A stretch of 64,000 nt of DNA from Xiphydria camelus (lineage: Eukaryota > Arthropoda > Insecta > Hymenoptera > Xiphydriidae), in the NCBI GenBank assembly GCA_963678675.1, contig OY783200.1, forward strand, positions 14,016,889-14,080,888. The letters are read 5' to 3'. Below the pieces are notes generated by a model, which searched no databases, was not told the DNA's origin, and saw nothing but the letters and a program-made list of their open reading frames with translations. Below, piece by piece: positions 23,945-35,304 of the stretch; within the stretch, counting starts at the first letter, position 1, and every line of letters begins with the position of its first letter. Made by a program: the position numbers and the translations under genes.

Positions 23945-24540
23945 CAACAGTTAATCGATGATTTTTATTCGCATTGGCATGTTTATGATGATATTTGCAA
24001 TGAATGTTCTACTTGGACTGAAATGAGTCGTAAGGTCAGCATCGAAGCTGTAAATGGTGTGGTAATAATTAAATTAAATTTATTTATGAGTAAGGGCGAA
24101 ATTTCTCCGGTGCATGCAAAAGGATTTCTTAAAACTATTCCAACGTCTCGAGTTAATATATGTAACAACATATATACTGTCATAAGTGGTATCTTTATAT
24201 GTGATGAAACAATTCGTCATGGTCATTGGAAGAGTACTCTTAGAGAGAGAAGAGAGTTGAAGGTAAAACGTCTTCATGAATTTTTGTAGACGACCAAAAT
24301 ATAAGAAAAATCCGATGGCCTGTAAATTCGAAAGCGGTATATGTTTTATTTCTCCAAAATACTAAGGCAAAGTGAAAAATATAAGGGCTCTCTAGTCTAT
24401 AAATCCTTTTCAAAATATCACGAGAATAAATCAAAAGTAACGTGGTTATAATTAATTAGCTCGTATCGGTATAAAATGTGAGACTTTAATTTTGTGGTAA
24501 TAAAAAGCTATTCTTCTACATGTACGTATTCTCCTCATGA
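23945..24540. other. AT-rich DNA, no gene seen
   Basis: An open frame at 24023-24289 (plus) overlaps one at 24080-24277 (minus). 24020-24100 and 24105-24170 are partly inverted copies, so both are probably artefacts of a weak palindrome. Confidence 0.3.
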
Positions 24541-24544
24541 ATAA

Positions 24545-25288
24545 ATTCCAAAAAGTAGTGAAATCCCCCCACAAAAACAGATTCTCTGCAAAAAGAGGCG
24601 GCATGTTCATTCAGTGCCAACAAAAATTGATACGTAAAATACTCTCCAAGAAAGATTTAAAATCAATTAAGATCGCCATGTTCAAGATTTATATATAAAA
24701 AGTAAAAGGCATCATTTGAAAGGAAAATTATTGTAAATCAAGTTACTAAAAAATTCGACTAAAAAAATTTATTTAAAAAATTTTAATAAAAAAGAACTTG
24801 CCGCGTTTTTTCCTTCAAAATAAAAAATTCAGACAGAATTATACTCGATGTTTATGCACTTATGATTTTAAATAAATTCATACACTTATATGATACGACC
24901 AGTATACCGAATGTCGCACGGGAAACCGATCAGGCGGGGGCCTTCTGAATTTCTGTGAATTTGACTTTGGCAGTGCAATTTATGAATCACTCTAGCACAC
25001 CGTCCAAGCACTACCAATTATTCGGTATAGTGGACAAAATATGAAAACTTAAACGCGGCAAGTTCTTTATATTAAAATTTTTTTATAAATTTTTTTAGTC
25101 GAATTTTTTAGTAACGATGTACAATATTTTTCCTTTCAAATGATGCCATTTACTTTTTATATATAAATCTTGAACATGGCGATCTTAATTGATTTTAAAT
25201 CTTTTTTGGAGAGTATTTTACGTATCAATTTTTGTTGGCACTGAATAAACATGCCGCCTCTTTTCACAGAGAATCTGTTTTTGTGGGT
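24545..25288. mobile_element. 744-bp foldback element
   Basis: 24560-24800 is the inverse of 25060-25285 with few differences (AAAAACAGATTCTCTG, GGCGGCATGTTCATT, GATCGCCATGTTCAAG). The centre holds about 250 bp, of which 24895-24985 recurs at 54560-54640. A left-arm copy alone is found at 35305-35537. Confidence 0.75.
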
Positions 25289-25289
25289 T

Positions 25290-25450
25290 CGATTCTACGC
25301 CACTTTCTACGCAGACTGAGACATAAATATACTGTCGTACCATTCTCACTCTCGTTGCCCTGGCGTCGTTTGTGTATGTGCGCTGCTGGAATTGGCTTCG
25401 AGTGTCACTGAGACAGAAGGTTGCTCTCAGCGTTTTAGAGCAATCAGGAA
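25290..25450. repeat. Dispersed repeat shared with 32520-32690
   Basis: GATTCTACG-CACT...GACTGAGACA...CTCACTCTCGT...AACCTTCTGTCTCAG-type words recur in inverse order at 32520-32690. Both copies lie next to foldback elements. Confidence 0.6.
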
Positions 25451-25687
25451 TATGCACATTTTTTTTTACATCATAAATGGATTAAGCACGTAAACAAAGT
25501 TGGGACGTGTTTTTTTATTTTTTTTTCTGACGCGAAATTAAGCCGCAGGAAATGAATAAAGTTTGCGCTAAGCTCCGCCCACTTGAAACGGCCGGTCGGG
25601 CGGCACGCCAGGCCGTGACGTCACTATGCACTCTCGGATAGGACTGTTTGACTGTTTCGAGTACGAAGCTTGTGTTGTGCTGTGAAA

Positions 25688-25816
25688 ATGGACAGTGGAT
25701 TTGTACAAGAGAAATCTGACAATTTGCCTCAAATTGCTTTGTCAGTGTTCGCTTTTCTTGGATCAAACCCAGAGTTCATTGGAGCAGGAATGCGAATTAT
25801 TAAAACAATAAAGTAA
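25688..25816 (+). CDS. Small ORF, possible N-terminal gene fragment
   Basis: A 42-codon frame, MDSGFVQEKSDNLPQIALSV... to TIKTIK-like end, closed by TAA. The composition looks coding. The opening EKSDNLP resembles the N-terminus of repeated arthropod proteins I remember as carrying SWIM-type zinc fingers, but the match is short. A perfect TGACGTCA palindrome lies about 70 bp upstream (near 25616). It could equally be the first exon of a decayed gene. The assignment is weak. Confidence 0.3.
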   Translation: MDSGFVQEKSDNLPQIALSVFAFLGSNPEFIGAGMRIIKTIK

Positions 25817-26001
25817 AATTTAAAGATACGGTGTGAATAAGTCAGATTGTATACCTCAAAATAAAATAAATAGCAGTTTGCCTATATGTAATTTGTAAAT
25901 ATACACGGTGTCGCCTTTTCGATGTATCTACGGAGTTTTGGGAAAAACGTTATAGAAAAAATCCTTTACACATCCTCGGGGCCGACTTTGAGAACATATT
26001 T
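25817..26001. other. Spacer, nothing recognised
   Basis: Contains an ATACACGGTGTCGCC stretch near 25900 resembling a worn MITE end. Confidence 0.3.
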
Positions 26002-26114
26002 AGTGCCGTTTCACATGGGACCGATGGTCAGCGCTGACGATCGGTCTGGTCCATTGTTTCAAACGTAGCTTTCACATGAATCTGTATCATCGGTCGAACG
26101 ATATATATATACAG

Positions 26115-27670
26115 TAGGGTGGGCCAAAAAAAGACTATTTTTTTTAAATTACTATGAAAACATTGTTGAGGATGACGAAAAAGAAATTCTGCTGAAGTTT
26201 CAGCTCTTAATATTAGTATTAACAACTGCCTCATCGCAATTTTCTTTTTCCCGTTTAAATAACATGGGAAATTTTTTTTTTAATTTTCAATTTTTATAAC
26301 TTGTTAACGGATTAGTACATTCGAACGATCAAAACGTACTTTTGTAGGAAATCGGACGACCTACAAAAAAGGTATCTTATGAATTTTTGATAAATTTATC
26401 AGTTCGGAAGTTATTCGAGGTCAAAGTTGAACTGGTTGTCAATTTCACGTTTTTTTTTCATTTTTGACACGAAATAATTTTTAACCTCTTTTTATTTCAG
26501 TTGTTTAAGATTTTTCTTTAATTATTTCCAAATATTCAAAGTTCAATAATTTCCCCAGAGTAATTATTATCAGAATTCATTATAATTCTGTTTTCTGCAA
26601 GCCATTTTTAGAAATGAATAATAATCCTCTTTATGATTTTTCATGGACGCAACATTTGTTAGTCAAAAATTAAAAAAATCAGATTAATTAAATTTTAATT
26701 TTTATGCGATTTAAAAAGGTAATTTTTTTTCATTGATTTACTTTTCATGAAAACGAAATTTAAAACTTTTTTTCAGAATAACAAAATCTTGATTTTACAT
26801 GAGTACATGATTATATGCAGTGAAAATTGTTCATTCTTATAATGATATGATCGATACGAATCGATTGAGAGAAATACAGATTTTATGAACTGTTGTAGAT
26901 TACAAACATAATTTTTATCAATTAACTGGGAATTTCGAGAAAACTTCAATGTTTCATGAAAAGACATAGCATGTCTTCTAAGAACAGAAAGATTTAGTTT
27001 ATTTTTGAACAATTAATTCGTGTCAAAAATGAAAAAAACCGTGAAATTAACCACCAGTACAACTTTGACCTCGAATAACTTCCCAACCAGTAGACTTATC
27101 AAAAAATCATAAGATACCTTTTTTGTAGGTCGTCCGATTTTCTACGAGAATACGTTTCGATCATTTGAATACGCTGATCCGTTAACCAGTTATAAAAATC
27201 GAAAGTTAAAAAAAAATTTCCCATGTAGATTATAAACATAATTTTTATAAATTAACTGGGAATTTCGAGAAAACTTCAATGTTTCATGAAAAGACGTAGC
27301 ATGTGTTCCAAGAACAGAAAGATTTAGTTTATTTTTGAACAATTAATTCGTATCAAAAATTAAAAAAAACCGTGAAATTGACCACCAGTACAACTTTGAC
27401 CTCGAATAACTTCCCAACCAGTAGACTTATCAAAAAATCATAAGATACCTTTTTTGTAGGTCGTCCGATTTCCTACGAGAATACGTTTTGATCATTTGAA
27501 TACGCTGATCCGTTAACAAGTTATAAAAATCGAGTTAAAAAAAAATTTCCCATGTTATTTAAATGGGAAAAAGAAAATTGCGATGAGGCAGTTCAGCAGA
27601 ATTTCTTTCTCGTCATCCTCAACAATGTTTTCAGTAATTTAAAAAAAAAGTTGTTTTTTGGCCCACCCTA
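26115..27670. mobile_element. hAT-like palindromic element, 8-bp target duplication
   Basis: The termini TAGGGTGGGCCAAAAAA are inverted and exact. The element is flanked by the identical octamer ATATACAG (26107-26114 and 27671-27678). An 8-bp duplication with TAG-type ends fits the hAT superfamily. The two arms are long inverses (for example the TCGTCATCCTCAACAATG block near both ends), and 27000-27230 is directly repeated at 27235-27545. It encodes nothing recognisable. The target was the first bases of the neighbouring element at 27676. Confidence 0.8.
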
Positions 27671-27675
27671 ATATA

Positions 27676-28674
27676 CAGGGTGTAAAAAAGTCCCGGGACG
27701 GCCGAATATTTTGAAAAATATGCGTCGCATAGAAAAACAAAAAAAACATGTATTCAATAGTTTTAAAAGTTCTATCCAGCCATATCAAACTCGACCCCCC
27801 TCCCCTCTTCACCGCGGGGCGGCGAGGGGTAACTTCAAAATTTTTAATGGAAACCCCCAATTTTTATTTCAGATTTGGTGTTTGCGTTAAAAAATAAGAA
27901 ACTTTTGTCTGAAACATTTTTTTTAACAGGAGTAGATGGCGCTCAAATCAATGGGGGAGAGTGAAAATACGAACGCCTAAAATTAAATTTCTCCCTAGCG
28001 GGTAGAGGGGAGGGGGGATCGAGTTTGGTATGACTGGATAGAATTTTTAAAAATATTGAACCCGTGTTTCTTGTTTTTCGTTTTAAAGTTTTTTTCCATG
28101 AATTTTTAGATTTCGTATTTTTATGTTTCCCACGTCGATTGGAGCGCCATCTACCCCTGGTACAAAAAAATTTTTCAGACAAAAGTTTCTTATTTTTTAA
28201 CGTAAAATCTGAATCTACAATAAAAATTAGGGGTTTCCATTTAAAATTTTGAAGTTACACCTCACCACCCCGCGTGGAAGGGGGGAGGGGGGTCGAGTTC
28301 GATATGGCTGGATAGAACTTTTAAAAATATTGAAACCCTCTTGCTTTTCGTTTTGAAGTTTTTTCCATTAATTTTTAGGATTTCGTATTTTTATGTTTCC
28401 CCCATCGATTGAAGCGCCATCTACCCAAGATACAAAAAAATGTTTCAGACAAAAGTTTCTTATTTGTTAACGCAAAACCCGAATCTGAAATAAAAATCGG
28501 GGAGTTCCATTTAAAATTTTGAAGTTACCCCTCGCCTCCCCGCGGGGAAGGGGGTCGAGTTTGATATGGCTGGATAGAACTTTTAAAACTATTGAATACA
28601 TGTTTTTTTGTTTTTCTATGCGACGCATATTTTTCAAAATATTCGGCCGTCCTGGGACTTTTTTTTACACCCTG
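27676..28674. mobile_element. Tc1/mariner-type palindromic MITE
   Basis: CAGGGTGTAAAAAAGTCCCG termini flanked by TA. The arms carry GGACGGCCGAATATTTT and GATATGGCTGGATAGAACTT blocks in inverse order, and the block around GGATAGAA...TTTTAAAA recurs four times. It is nested in the outer MITE and was itself hit by the hAT-like element. Confidence 0.75.
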
Positions 28675-28984
28675 TATATACCGACTACGGTTAGTCCGTG
28701 GCTTGTCCGATCGTCAGCTCCGATCATCGGTCCCATATGAAAGAGCACTTAAGGATGTATCACCTATATAGTCTGAGCCAGAAGTTTGTTGAATCAGAAT
28801 ATGTCGATTTCGATTTGATTTGCGTGAAAACATGACAAAAACGTCTTAAATGATATAATGAATGTCATTATATCAGTCGAATGCTTTTTTTACTACTTTT
28901 AAAATTTATTTAAGCTAATTTGACAATATTTCATTTCTTGAGAAAAACTTTTATATCTAACTGTACAAATAGATGCAACTATCT

Positions 28985-29380
28985 ATATATATAAAAATGA
29001 ATGTTTGTCTGCTGTCTGTCTGTCTGTCTGTATGTATGTCTCTTATGCCTTCCTAAACCGTTCATCCGATTGCGATGAAATTTTGGGAAATGGTTGGACG
29101 CATGCCCGCGATGGTTTCTGAGTTAGTAAATCCTATACAGGGTGTTCAAAAAGTCCCGGTACGGCCGATTATCTCAACGGGAAAACATTTTAGAGAAAAA
29201 TGTTTAATACAAAACTTTAAGGATTTTCCCTTGGCTACCCAGTGATCGTATTGGATTTGACCTTGACCGTGACCTTTAAGGTAATATCAAATGCCTTCCT
29301 AAACCGTTCATCCGATTGCGATGAAACTTTGGGGAATGGTTGGACGCATGCCCGCGAAGGTTTCTGAGCTAGTAAAAAAT
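28985..29380. mobile_element. Dispersed repeat interrupted by a CAGGGTGTTC MITE
   Basis: Begins with TCTG repeats (29005-29040). The sentence ATGCCTTCCTAAACCGTTCA...CGCATGCCCGCG occurs twice (29045-29120 and 29290-29365), separated by a MITE that begins TACAGGGTGTTCAAAAAGTC at 29131. The MITE relates to 43486-43780. Confidence 0.65.
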
Positions 29381-29587
29381 AAAAATTTAAAAATAGTACA
29401 TTCATACCAGACTCTTCGCGTCATAGTAAGAATGAAGCACTATGTATTTAACATTTATTTATATAGTTAAAAAGAGAAAGTGATAAGCAATAACTTTGTA
29501 ATCAAATTGATAAGTTGCGCCCAACGAATGCGCGAAATGTGACAACAACGCTAAGTTCGTATTTACGTGCCTCACAGTTGCCAGCCC

Positions 29588-29744
29588 TGGGCCTCCTTTC
29601 TTGAGTCACTCGCAAAGTTACGTATACGCATCTTAGCGAATAGACCAATCAGGACCCCCACCACAACGGAATACTTGATCCTGATTGGTCTATTCGCTAA
29701 GATGCGTATACGTAACTTTGCGAATGACTCGAAAAAGGCCCCCG
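29588..29744. mobile_element. MITE family A, copy 3
   Basis: The best preserved palindrome of the family. GTATACGCATCTTAGCGAAT and its inverse flank the CCACCACAACGGAATACTTG centre. Confidence 0.8.
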
Positions 29745-30410
29745 TGCAGCGTCCATATTTGAACCAAAATTTCTTTAAAAATATCGGGATATCGATGGAA
29801 AGGAAAACTCGTGACAAGAAAAGTATACGAAAGCCGGATTGCGCTGTCACAAAGATCGAAGAAGAAAAGAAAACTGGAAGACCCGCCAATGATGCACAAT
29901 GAAAGAGAAGAAAACATCGAAAATGATGTATACGACGTAACCTGCGACTCCGATGCGTCCATAACCTTAAATTCACCCTCGGCCAGGTATTCTTACGCCC
30001 CTGTCATAAGAATTTTTTTTCGGGGTTTCTTGGACAGTACCTCCTGCACTGCACTACATGCAAGCGTTGTTGCCACATTTAACGTGCCTTTCTATCAAAA
30101 TTGAAACTTTTATGGAATAACTCGAAAATGGGATAGGCGAAGTTCATGAAATTTGGCATGAACATTAACCCCTAACCTCTTAGTAAACCAGACAAATTTC
30201 AAGAATTTTTCTTAATTATTTCGTGTTAATTCACAGTTTAATATCCGTCGATTTAATGTTTCTCCATATGAACCCGTGTAAAATTAGTGAAATTTCATTG
30301 CTGCATAACTTTTTAACTAGACAGACAATCGACTTCAAATTTTGCGGGTTAACTTGTTTTAATTATATATACTGCCTGTGCAAATTTCATAAAGTTCTGT
30401 TAGGATTCGA
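29745..30410. other. No firm gene
   Basis: A short basic/acidic reading (QRSKKKRKLEDPP... at 29811-29950, plus) could be a remnant of a nuclear protein. Nothing supports it beyond composition. The rest is AT-rich. Confidence 0.25.
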
Positions 30411-31245
30411 TATACAGGGTGGACCAGGTTAAACGTCTTTTTTTTGATATGTGATAGAACAACAACCAAAAAGTAGACTTTCATAAGAAAATTTTTTTCA
30501 AAAATATTTCCTAACAAAGATACAGGGTCTAAAAGTTTCGAAAAAAAAATGGTTTTCTCAACATAACTTCTAAACTACTTGATCGATTTCCATGAAATTT
30601 CGCACACAGGCTAATGTAGAACAGCTCTAAGCAATAATTAAATAATTTTTAAAAATTCTCCAGTGGCGTAGATACTAGGGGCCGGTACCCCCCTTTCCCC
30701 CTCCCAATCTTCGGCGCCACTGGATATTTTGCAAAGAAAATTTAATTATTGGATTCTCCGTTTAAGTTAGAGAAAAAAATCACCCGTGCAAATTTTTGAT
30801 TTATGGCTTCGTTTTTGAGATGTTTATTTTAATTTATAGGGTTGCGAGCAGGCCAAAGCTAGGTTGAACTCCATTAATTGTGATATGTGATAGAGCAAAA
30901 AAAAAATAGATTCTCATGAGAAAATTTTTTTCAAAAATGTTTCCTAACAAAGATATAGGGTGTCAAAGTTTCGAAAAAAAATGGTTTTCTCATCATAACT
31001 TCTAAGCCGCTAGATCGATTTCCATGAAATTTTGCACACAGGCTAATGTCGTACAGCTCTAAGTAATAATTAAATAATTTTAAAAAATTCTCCAGTGGCG
31101 TAGATACTGGGAGCCGGTACCCCCTTTCCCCCTTCCCAATCTTCGGCGCCACTGGATATTTTGCAAAGAAAATTTAATTATTGGATTCCCCGTTTAATTT
31201 AAAGAAAAAAATCACCCTTACAAATGTTTTATTTGTGACTTCGTT
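30411..31245. repeat. Direct duplication, 432-bp offset
   Basis: CAGTGGCGTAGATACT occurs at 30661 and 31093. About 350 bp around each copy match (AACTTCTAAACTAC, TCGATTTCCATGAAATTT, TCTTCGGCGCCACTGG). The first copy begins beside TACAGGGTGGACCAGG, a MITE-like end. Probably an unequal duplication or adjacent insertions of one family. Confidence 0.7.
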
Positions 31246-31289
31246 TTTGAGATTTTTTTCTTTCTTTGAGATAGACGGAATTTGGAAGG

Positions 31290-32345
31290 CCGGTTTCGTA
31301 CCGCTTACTAGCATCGCGAACATGAATACCTCGCCAACCTAGTAGCCCAGGTAATACGCATTATCTTATTTCCATTAGCTTCTTTCGAGCGCCTCCTAGG
31401 TAAAAGGTAGTTATTATGAAAATTATAGAGGATACAATTTTCTACAAATTTTCTTTTAAACTTCTTTGTCTCAAACAAATAATTTCACTTTGTTAATTAC
31501 CGGTTCATTATGTTTTCATAATCAATTGTACTCGTTTCCACATCACCGTGAGATAGAGTAAACGGCGCGTTTTTTATTGTGGTTGCAAGAAAAATGGCCC
31601 CCATTGCACTCAAGATTGTAAAAATTGTAACGGTCAAACCTGCAAAAATTCGACGCTGAATAATCCTGAGGACACAGATTCAGAAGATGAAGAAATACAA
31701 CCGAATTTTGAAGGAAATGTAGAGATGTTTGCTGAAATTGTGGAAATAAAAGTGATGGCGATGTTGATTTTATGGAAGTCGATTTTGAGTATTACTAATG
31801 TTATGTACCTACCTAAAGAAAAAGAATATTCGATATTCGAAAACTGCACACTAGAGCGACAGTTGTGGAGTAGGTCTCCTGGGGATACCACAATAAAAAA
31901 ACGCGCCGTTTACTCTACCTCATGGTGGTGTGGAAACGAGTACAATTGATTATAAAAACATAATGAAGCGGTAATTAGCAAAGTTGAGAGTGAAAAGGGT
32001 ACATGAATGCAATTGTAAGAAAAGCGCTCCAGTTTACTTAAGCGTAACTGAAATTATTTGTTTCAGAAAAAAAAAAGTTTTTTAATAATAGAGGTAGTTA
32101 ACCTTTTACCTAGGAGGCGCAGGTAAGAAGATAATGCAAAAAATCGGATTGAAGAGGGTACGTGAATGCAATTGTAAGAAAAGAGCGCTCCAGTTTACGT
32201 AACGTTAAACGTAACTCAGAAATTATTTGTTTGAGAAAAAAAGTTTGAAACAAAACTTGTAGGGAATTATATCCTCTACAATTTTCATAATAACTACCTC
32301 TTACCTAGGAGGCGCTGGAAAGAAGATAATGTAAAACAACCGGAT
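31290..32345. mobile_element. Foldback element with coding-like centre
   Basis: 31380-31595 is the inverse of 31895-32120, and a further partial arm copy follows at 32140-32340. Shared words are CGCCTCCTAGGTAAAAGG, GAAACGAGTACAATTGAT and AACGGCGCGTTTTTT. The unpaired centre carries the Cys-rich frame described separately. Confidence 0.7.
31557..31949 (+). pseudogene. Cys-rich (CXC-like) coding remnant
   Basis: A stop-to-stop frame of 130 codons without a convincing start. It opens FYCGCKKNGPHC, CTQDCKNCNG and QTCKN, seven cysteines spaced like tesmin/TSO1-type CXC zinc modules. An acidic stretch follows (EDTDSEDEE). Modules of this type end several transposon proteins in invertebrates, so I read it as the C-terminus of a captured or original transposon gene. 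The 3' third of the frame runs into the palindrome arm and is probably not protein. Family and function are not identified. Confidence 0.4.
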
Positions 32346-32519
32346 TTGGAAGCCATTTTGTTAATATGGCGGCGCTGTTGTCATCGCTATGATTCTGCAA
32401 ATTTAGTATGTTGTTCAGGGTGTGAAACTGAGCTGAACTTCCAAATTTCAAAACTCCCTGAATTTTTTTAGGAAAAGGCCCTTTATAGCTCCCTGTTGCT
32501 TGGGCTACCTTCCGAATTC

Positions 32520-32690
32520 CATCTATCGTGCGACGGAACAATTGCTCCAAAACGCTGAGAGCAACCTTCTGTCTCAGTAGCAGTAGCGCCCGCACACAAA
32601 CGCCGTCAGGGCGACGAGAGTGAGAACGGTGCGACAGTATGTCTGTCTCACACTGCGTAGCCAGTGACGTAGAATCGCATATGTGTAGGA
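32520..32690. repeat. Dispersed repeat shared with 25290-25450
   Basis: Inverse of 25290-25450 (GAGAGCAACCTTCTGTCTCAG, GGCGACGAGAGTGAGAA, CTGCGTAG-CAGTGACGTAG words). Confidence 0.6.
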
Positions 32691-32756
32691 TTAGAAGAGT
32701 GGTTGAGCGAGAGACCCGAGCAACGGTGGGCGAGACCGTTCCGGGAAAGCGAGCAG

Positions 32757-32907
32757 TAAAGCTACGGTTTCCTAGGCTAGCGGTACCGTAAGAGAGCGGC
32801 CGCTATGTCGCGTTGTCCTTCTTTTTGACACGTGCAAAAGAAGGACAATATATAACATAGCGGCCGCTCCCTTACGGCACCGCTAGCCTAGGAAACCGTA
32901 GCTTAAC
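32757..32907. repeat. Near-perfect 150-bp palindrome
   Basis: AAGCTACGGTTTCCTAGG and CGGCCGCTATG blocks are repeated in inverse around a loop of about 25 bp. Arms of about 60 bp differ at only a few positions, suggesting a recent MITE or a conversion-maintained hairpin. A second partial motif (GGCGAGACCGTTCC) flanks both sides. Confidence 0.8.
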
Positions 32908-33434
32908 GGTCGGCGAGACCGTTCCTGGGAAGCGGGAACCGTAATATTAAGGGATCCCTCATAAGAAAAAAAAATTATTACCACTCCTCTGAAATTTTGT
33001 GAGCAGCTTAATTTTGCCGAATCTGCCAACTTTTTTATCTGCGAAAAGTCTGGTTTCTGCCAGGGTTTCGAGATGTTAAATAACAAACATTGATATGTTT
33101 GAAATTTATGAATTTTGTTTATTGATGACCAATAAGCTAATTCTTTGCCCGAAGTAAGATAAATATTTATAGAATTTGATGGTAACATTGTCCGACAAGT
33201 TTTCTGCCGGGTATGTCCAGTCCGACACTCTGAACATGTCATTTTGATGAAGCATGTCGACATCATTACCAACATTAATTTTTTTTTTCATTTTGTGTGA
33301 AATTAAGTTTACAATGTAGTGGAATAATTGCCCGACAAAATAATTGCTGGATATCTGTAAAAAATGCAAAAAACGTGTTAGGGTACGACCATAACGGCGC
33401 ACCGAACATCGCACCACGCTTCGCACAGCCCTTC
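32908..33434. other. No gene recognised
   Basis: Minus-strand frames 32883-33275 and 33106-33426 overlap each other and match nothing I know. The 33380-33434 end repeats part of the following MITE (CATAACGGCGCACCGAACAT). Confidence 0.3.
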
Positions 33435-33630
33435 AAGGTATGTTCATAACGGCGCATCGCACATCGCACCGCCCATAGCGAGGTAAATAGGCGCATGTAA
33501 AACATGCCACGTGTAAAGCGAAGGGCTATGGGCCGTTGTGATCGAGTCCATTTATTTACACACGCCTATTCACCACACGCGCCTATTTACCACGTTTGGG
33601 AAAGGCGGTGCGCGGTTATGAACATACCTT
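33435..33630. mobile_element. MITE with AAGGTATGTTCATAAC termini
   Basis: Left AAGGTATGTTCATAACGGCG and right inverse GCGCGGTTATGAACATACCTT. Interior CGCCTATT and GCCCATAGC blocks are also paired. It is 196 bp and non-coding. Confidence 0.75.
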
Positions 33631-33734
33631 TAGGCCAAGCGAACGTTGAGACGCAGTGTGACGTGCGGTGACTCAGAGTGAGGTGAACAGCGTGGGTGAA
33701 GTGAGCTGCGTACCCTGGGTGGTGCGAAAGAAGA

Positions 33735-33826
33735 CTGCGCCGGTCGCTTATACAGGCAAACCTGAGTGAACATGTGACCACATGTACACTCAGGTTTGTC
33801 TGTATAAGTAACCTGCGCAGGCAGAC
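33735..33826. repeat. Hairpin of about 90 bp
   Basis: CTTATACAGGCAAACCTGAG and its inverse meet around CACATGTGACCACATGT. It could be a very short MITE. Confidence 0.65.
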
Positions 33827-33989
33827 CTCTCCGGTGCAATGCTTCAAAGCCGTGATTTTGAGGCGTCACAGCCCCCGTGCAGTTGGCAATATTTGGAGAG
33901 ATGGCACATGTCAGAGCTGATGACTTATTTCATCAGCTGTGGTGTCTTTAGGCGAAGGGCCGCTATGATAAAGCCTGCGTGGTGTTAGT

Positions 33990-34527
33990 ACTGGAGTGGC
34001 GCGCATGCGCCCATGTTATACGACAAACCTACCCGTGTGGGTGCGCTGTGTCCGAGTTATTGGGGGGGCGCGCTCACACGGGCGGGTGGAGTAGTTAATC
34101 CCTTTTCCCTCTTATGGACAAGGTGGCGGTGTTGGCATGGCATCTCTCTCTTGGGATGTCACTCTCTGATCGGAGTGTAAGTGCTCGACATTAGGCTACT
34201 GTACTTCTTTCTCCTTATTCTTCTTCTCCTATCTATCCACCTTTGTCTCTTCCATTTTCCGCCTATGTCTTGAGCCGAGGTGGCCTTTGAGCTATTGGAG
34301 TTTGAGGGCGATCAAAACTCGTCCATCCCCGGTGAGGTGCTGGATGTTGGTTAGCTTTACGTGGCGGATTTCCCCGGTGCCTCACCTTTGGGGCTTTTTG
34401 ATGGAGGTTAGGTTTAGTGGGTATTGGGCCCTGCATTGCACTGCGCAGGTGTCCCGAGTCCCACACTACCCGGTCATTGCTCAGACCGGGTGTGCGTAAA
34501 CGCATTCCCCCTCCTTAAAAAAAAAAG
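33990..34527 (+). mobile_element. Non-LTR retrotransposon 3' end with poly-A
   Basis: A GC-rich block unlike its neighbours, ending CATTCCCCCTCCTTAAAAAAAAAA. This is the form of a 5'-truncated non-LTR insertion, of which only 3' untranslated sequence remains. The poly-A abuts a family B repeat at GGTGCAAC, so that repeat was the target. No reverse transcriptase remains. Confidence 0.55.
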
Positions 34528-34528
34528 G

Positions 34529-35290
34529 TGCAACGAAAAGGATCTAGCTCGTGTCCTGTCCGTAAAAAGATGACTCGATGGACATCGGAGAATGTCAGGC
34601 TTGTCACCGAGCGCCTATTACCCACGGTACATTAATTGCAATGCGCGCTTCTCGTTTCATTCAACTATTCCAGCGTGAAATAACTTTTACTTCTCTTTCA
34701 AGGTAATAACCCTTTATGAACTGTTCGTGGTAGGAGGGAGCGATCGATAATAGACTCGTCGTAGACAAGTTCGTCTATTAAAACTAATAGGCAATTCGGT
34801 GTGCCGAATTACTACTGCGATAATGTGCCCGAGCTCGTAGTCTATTTTGCAATTAACGTTAACATAATCGTGATTATGCTCAGGTGATGGGTGTTCCAAA
34901 AGAGGTAAGTTGATACTAAACATCGGTTGCTGTAAGCTGACTTGCTAGTGTATGCATTGCAACTGGAACATTATCGCAGGAATAATTTGTCTACGATTAG
35001 TCACAATCATTGATCGTTTACCCCTTCGATCAACAATTCGTACAAGGTAAATACTTTGAAAGAAGTAAAAGTTACTTAAAGCAGGAATAGTTGAAACGAA
35101 AAGCGCATATTGTAATGAAAGTACTATGGGTGAAAGGCGCTCGGTGACAAGCCTGACATTCTCTGATGTCCATCGAGTCATCTTTTTACGGACAGGACAC
35201 GAGCTAGATCCTCTTTGGTTGCACCTGTACGAGATGACATGTCAGAAAATCGTGAGTCTTCATGAAAATCTTCTAACCTACTCGTTCTGC
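34529..35290. mobile_element. Family B palindrome, second copy
   Basis: 34540-34750 and 35020-35240 are inverses and match 22560-23280 (CCGTAAAAAGATGACTCGAT, GTGACAAGCCTGACATTCT). The outer left arm is missing where the non-LTR tail joins. Confidence 0.75.
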
Positions 35291-35304
35291 AGTAATACTA
35301 AATA

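Larger units (their letters stand above)
26002..28749. mobile_element. Outer MITE split by two nested elements
   Basis: Ends AGTGCCGTTTCACATGGGAC (left) and the inverse of AGTGCTCTTTCATATGGGAC (right), with further paired GCTGACGATCGG blocks. About 100 bp remain on the left and 70 bp on the right. Everything between, 26107-28680, is later insertions. The superfamily is unclear. Confidence 0.7.

Noticed and set aside
24023..24289. Protein-coding gene
   Set aside because: Overlapping frames on both strands arise from an imperfect inverted repeat.
34263..34505. Proteins in the non-LTR tail
   Set aside because: Both strands are open because of GC content; the block looks like 3' untranslated sequence.
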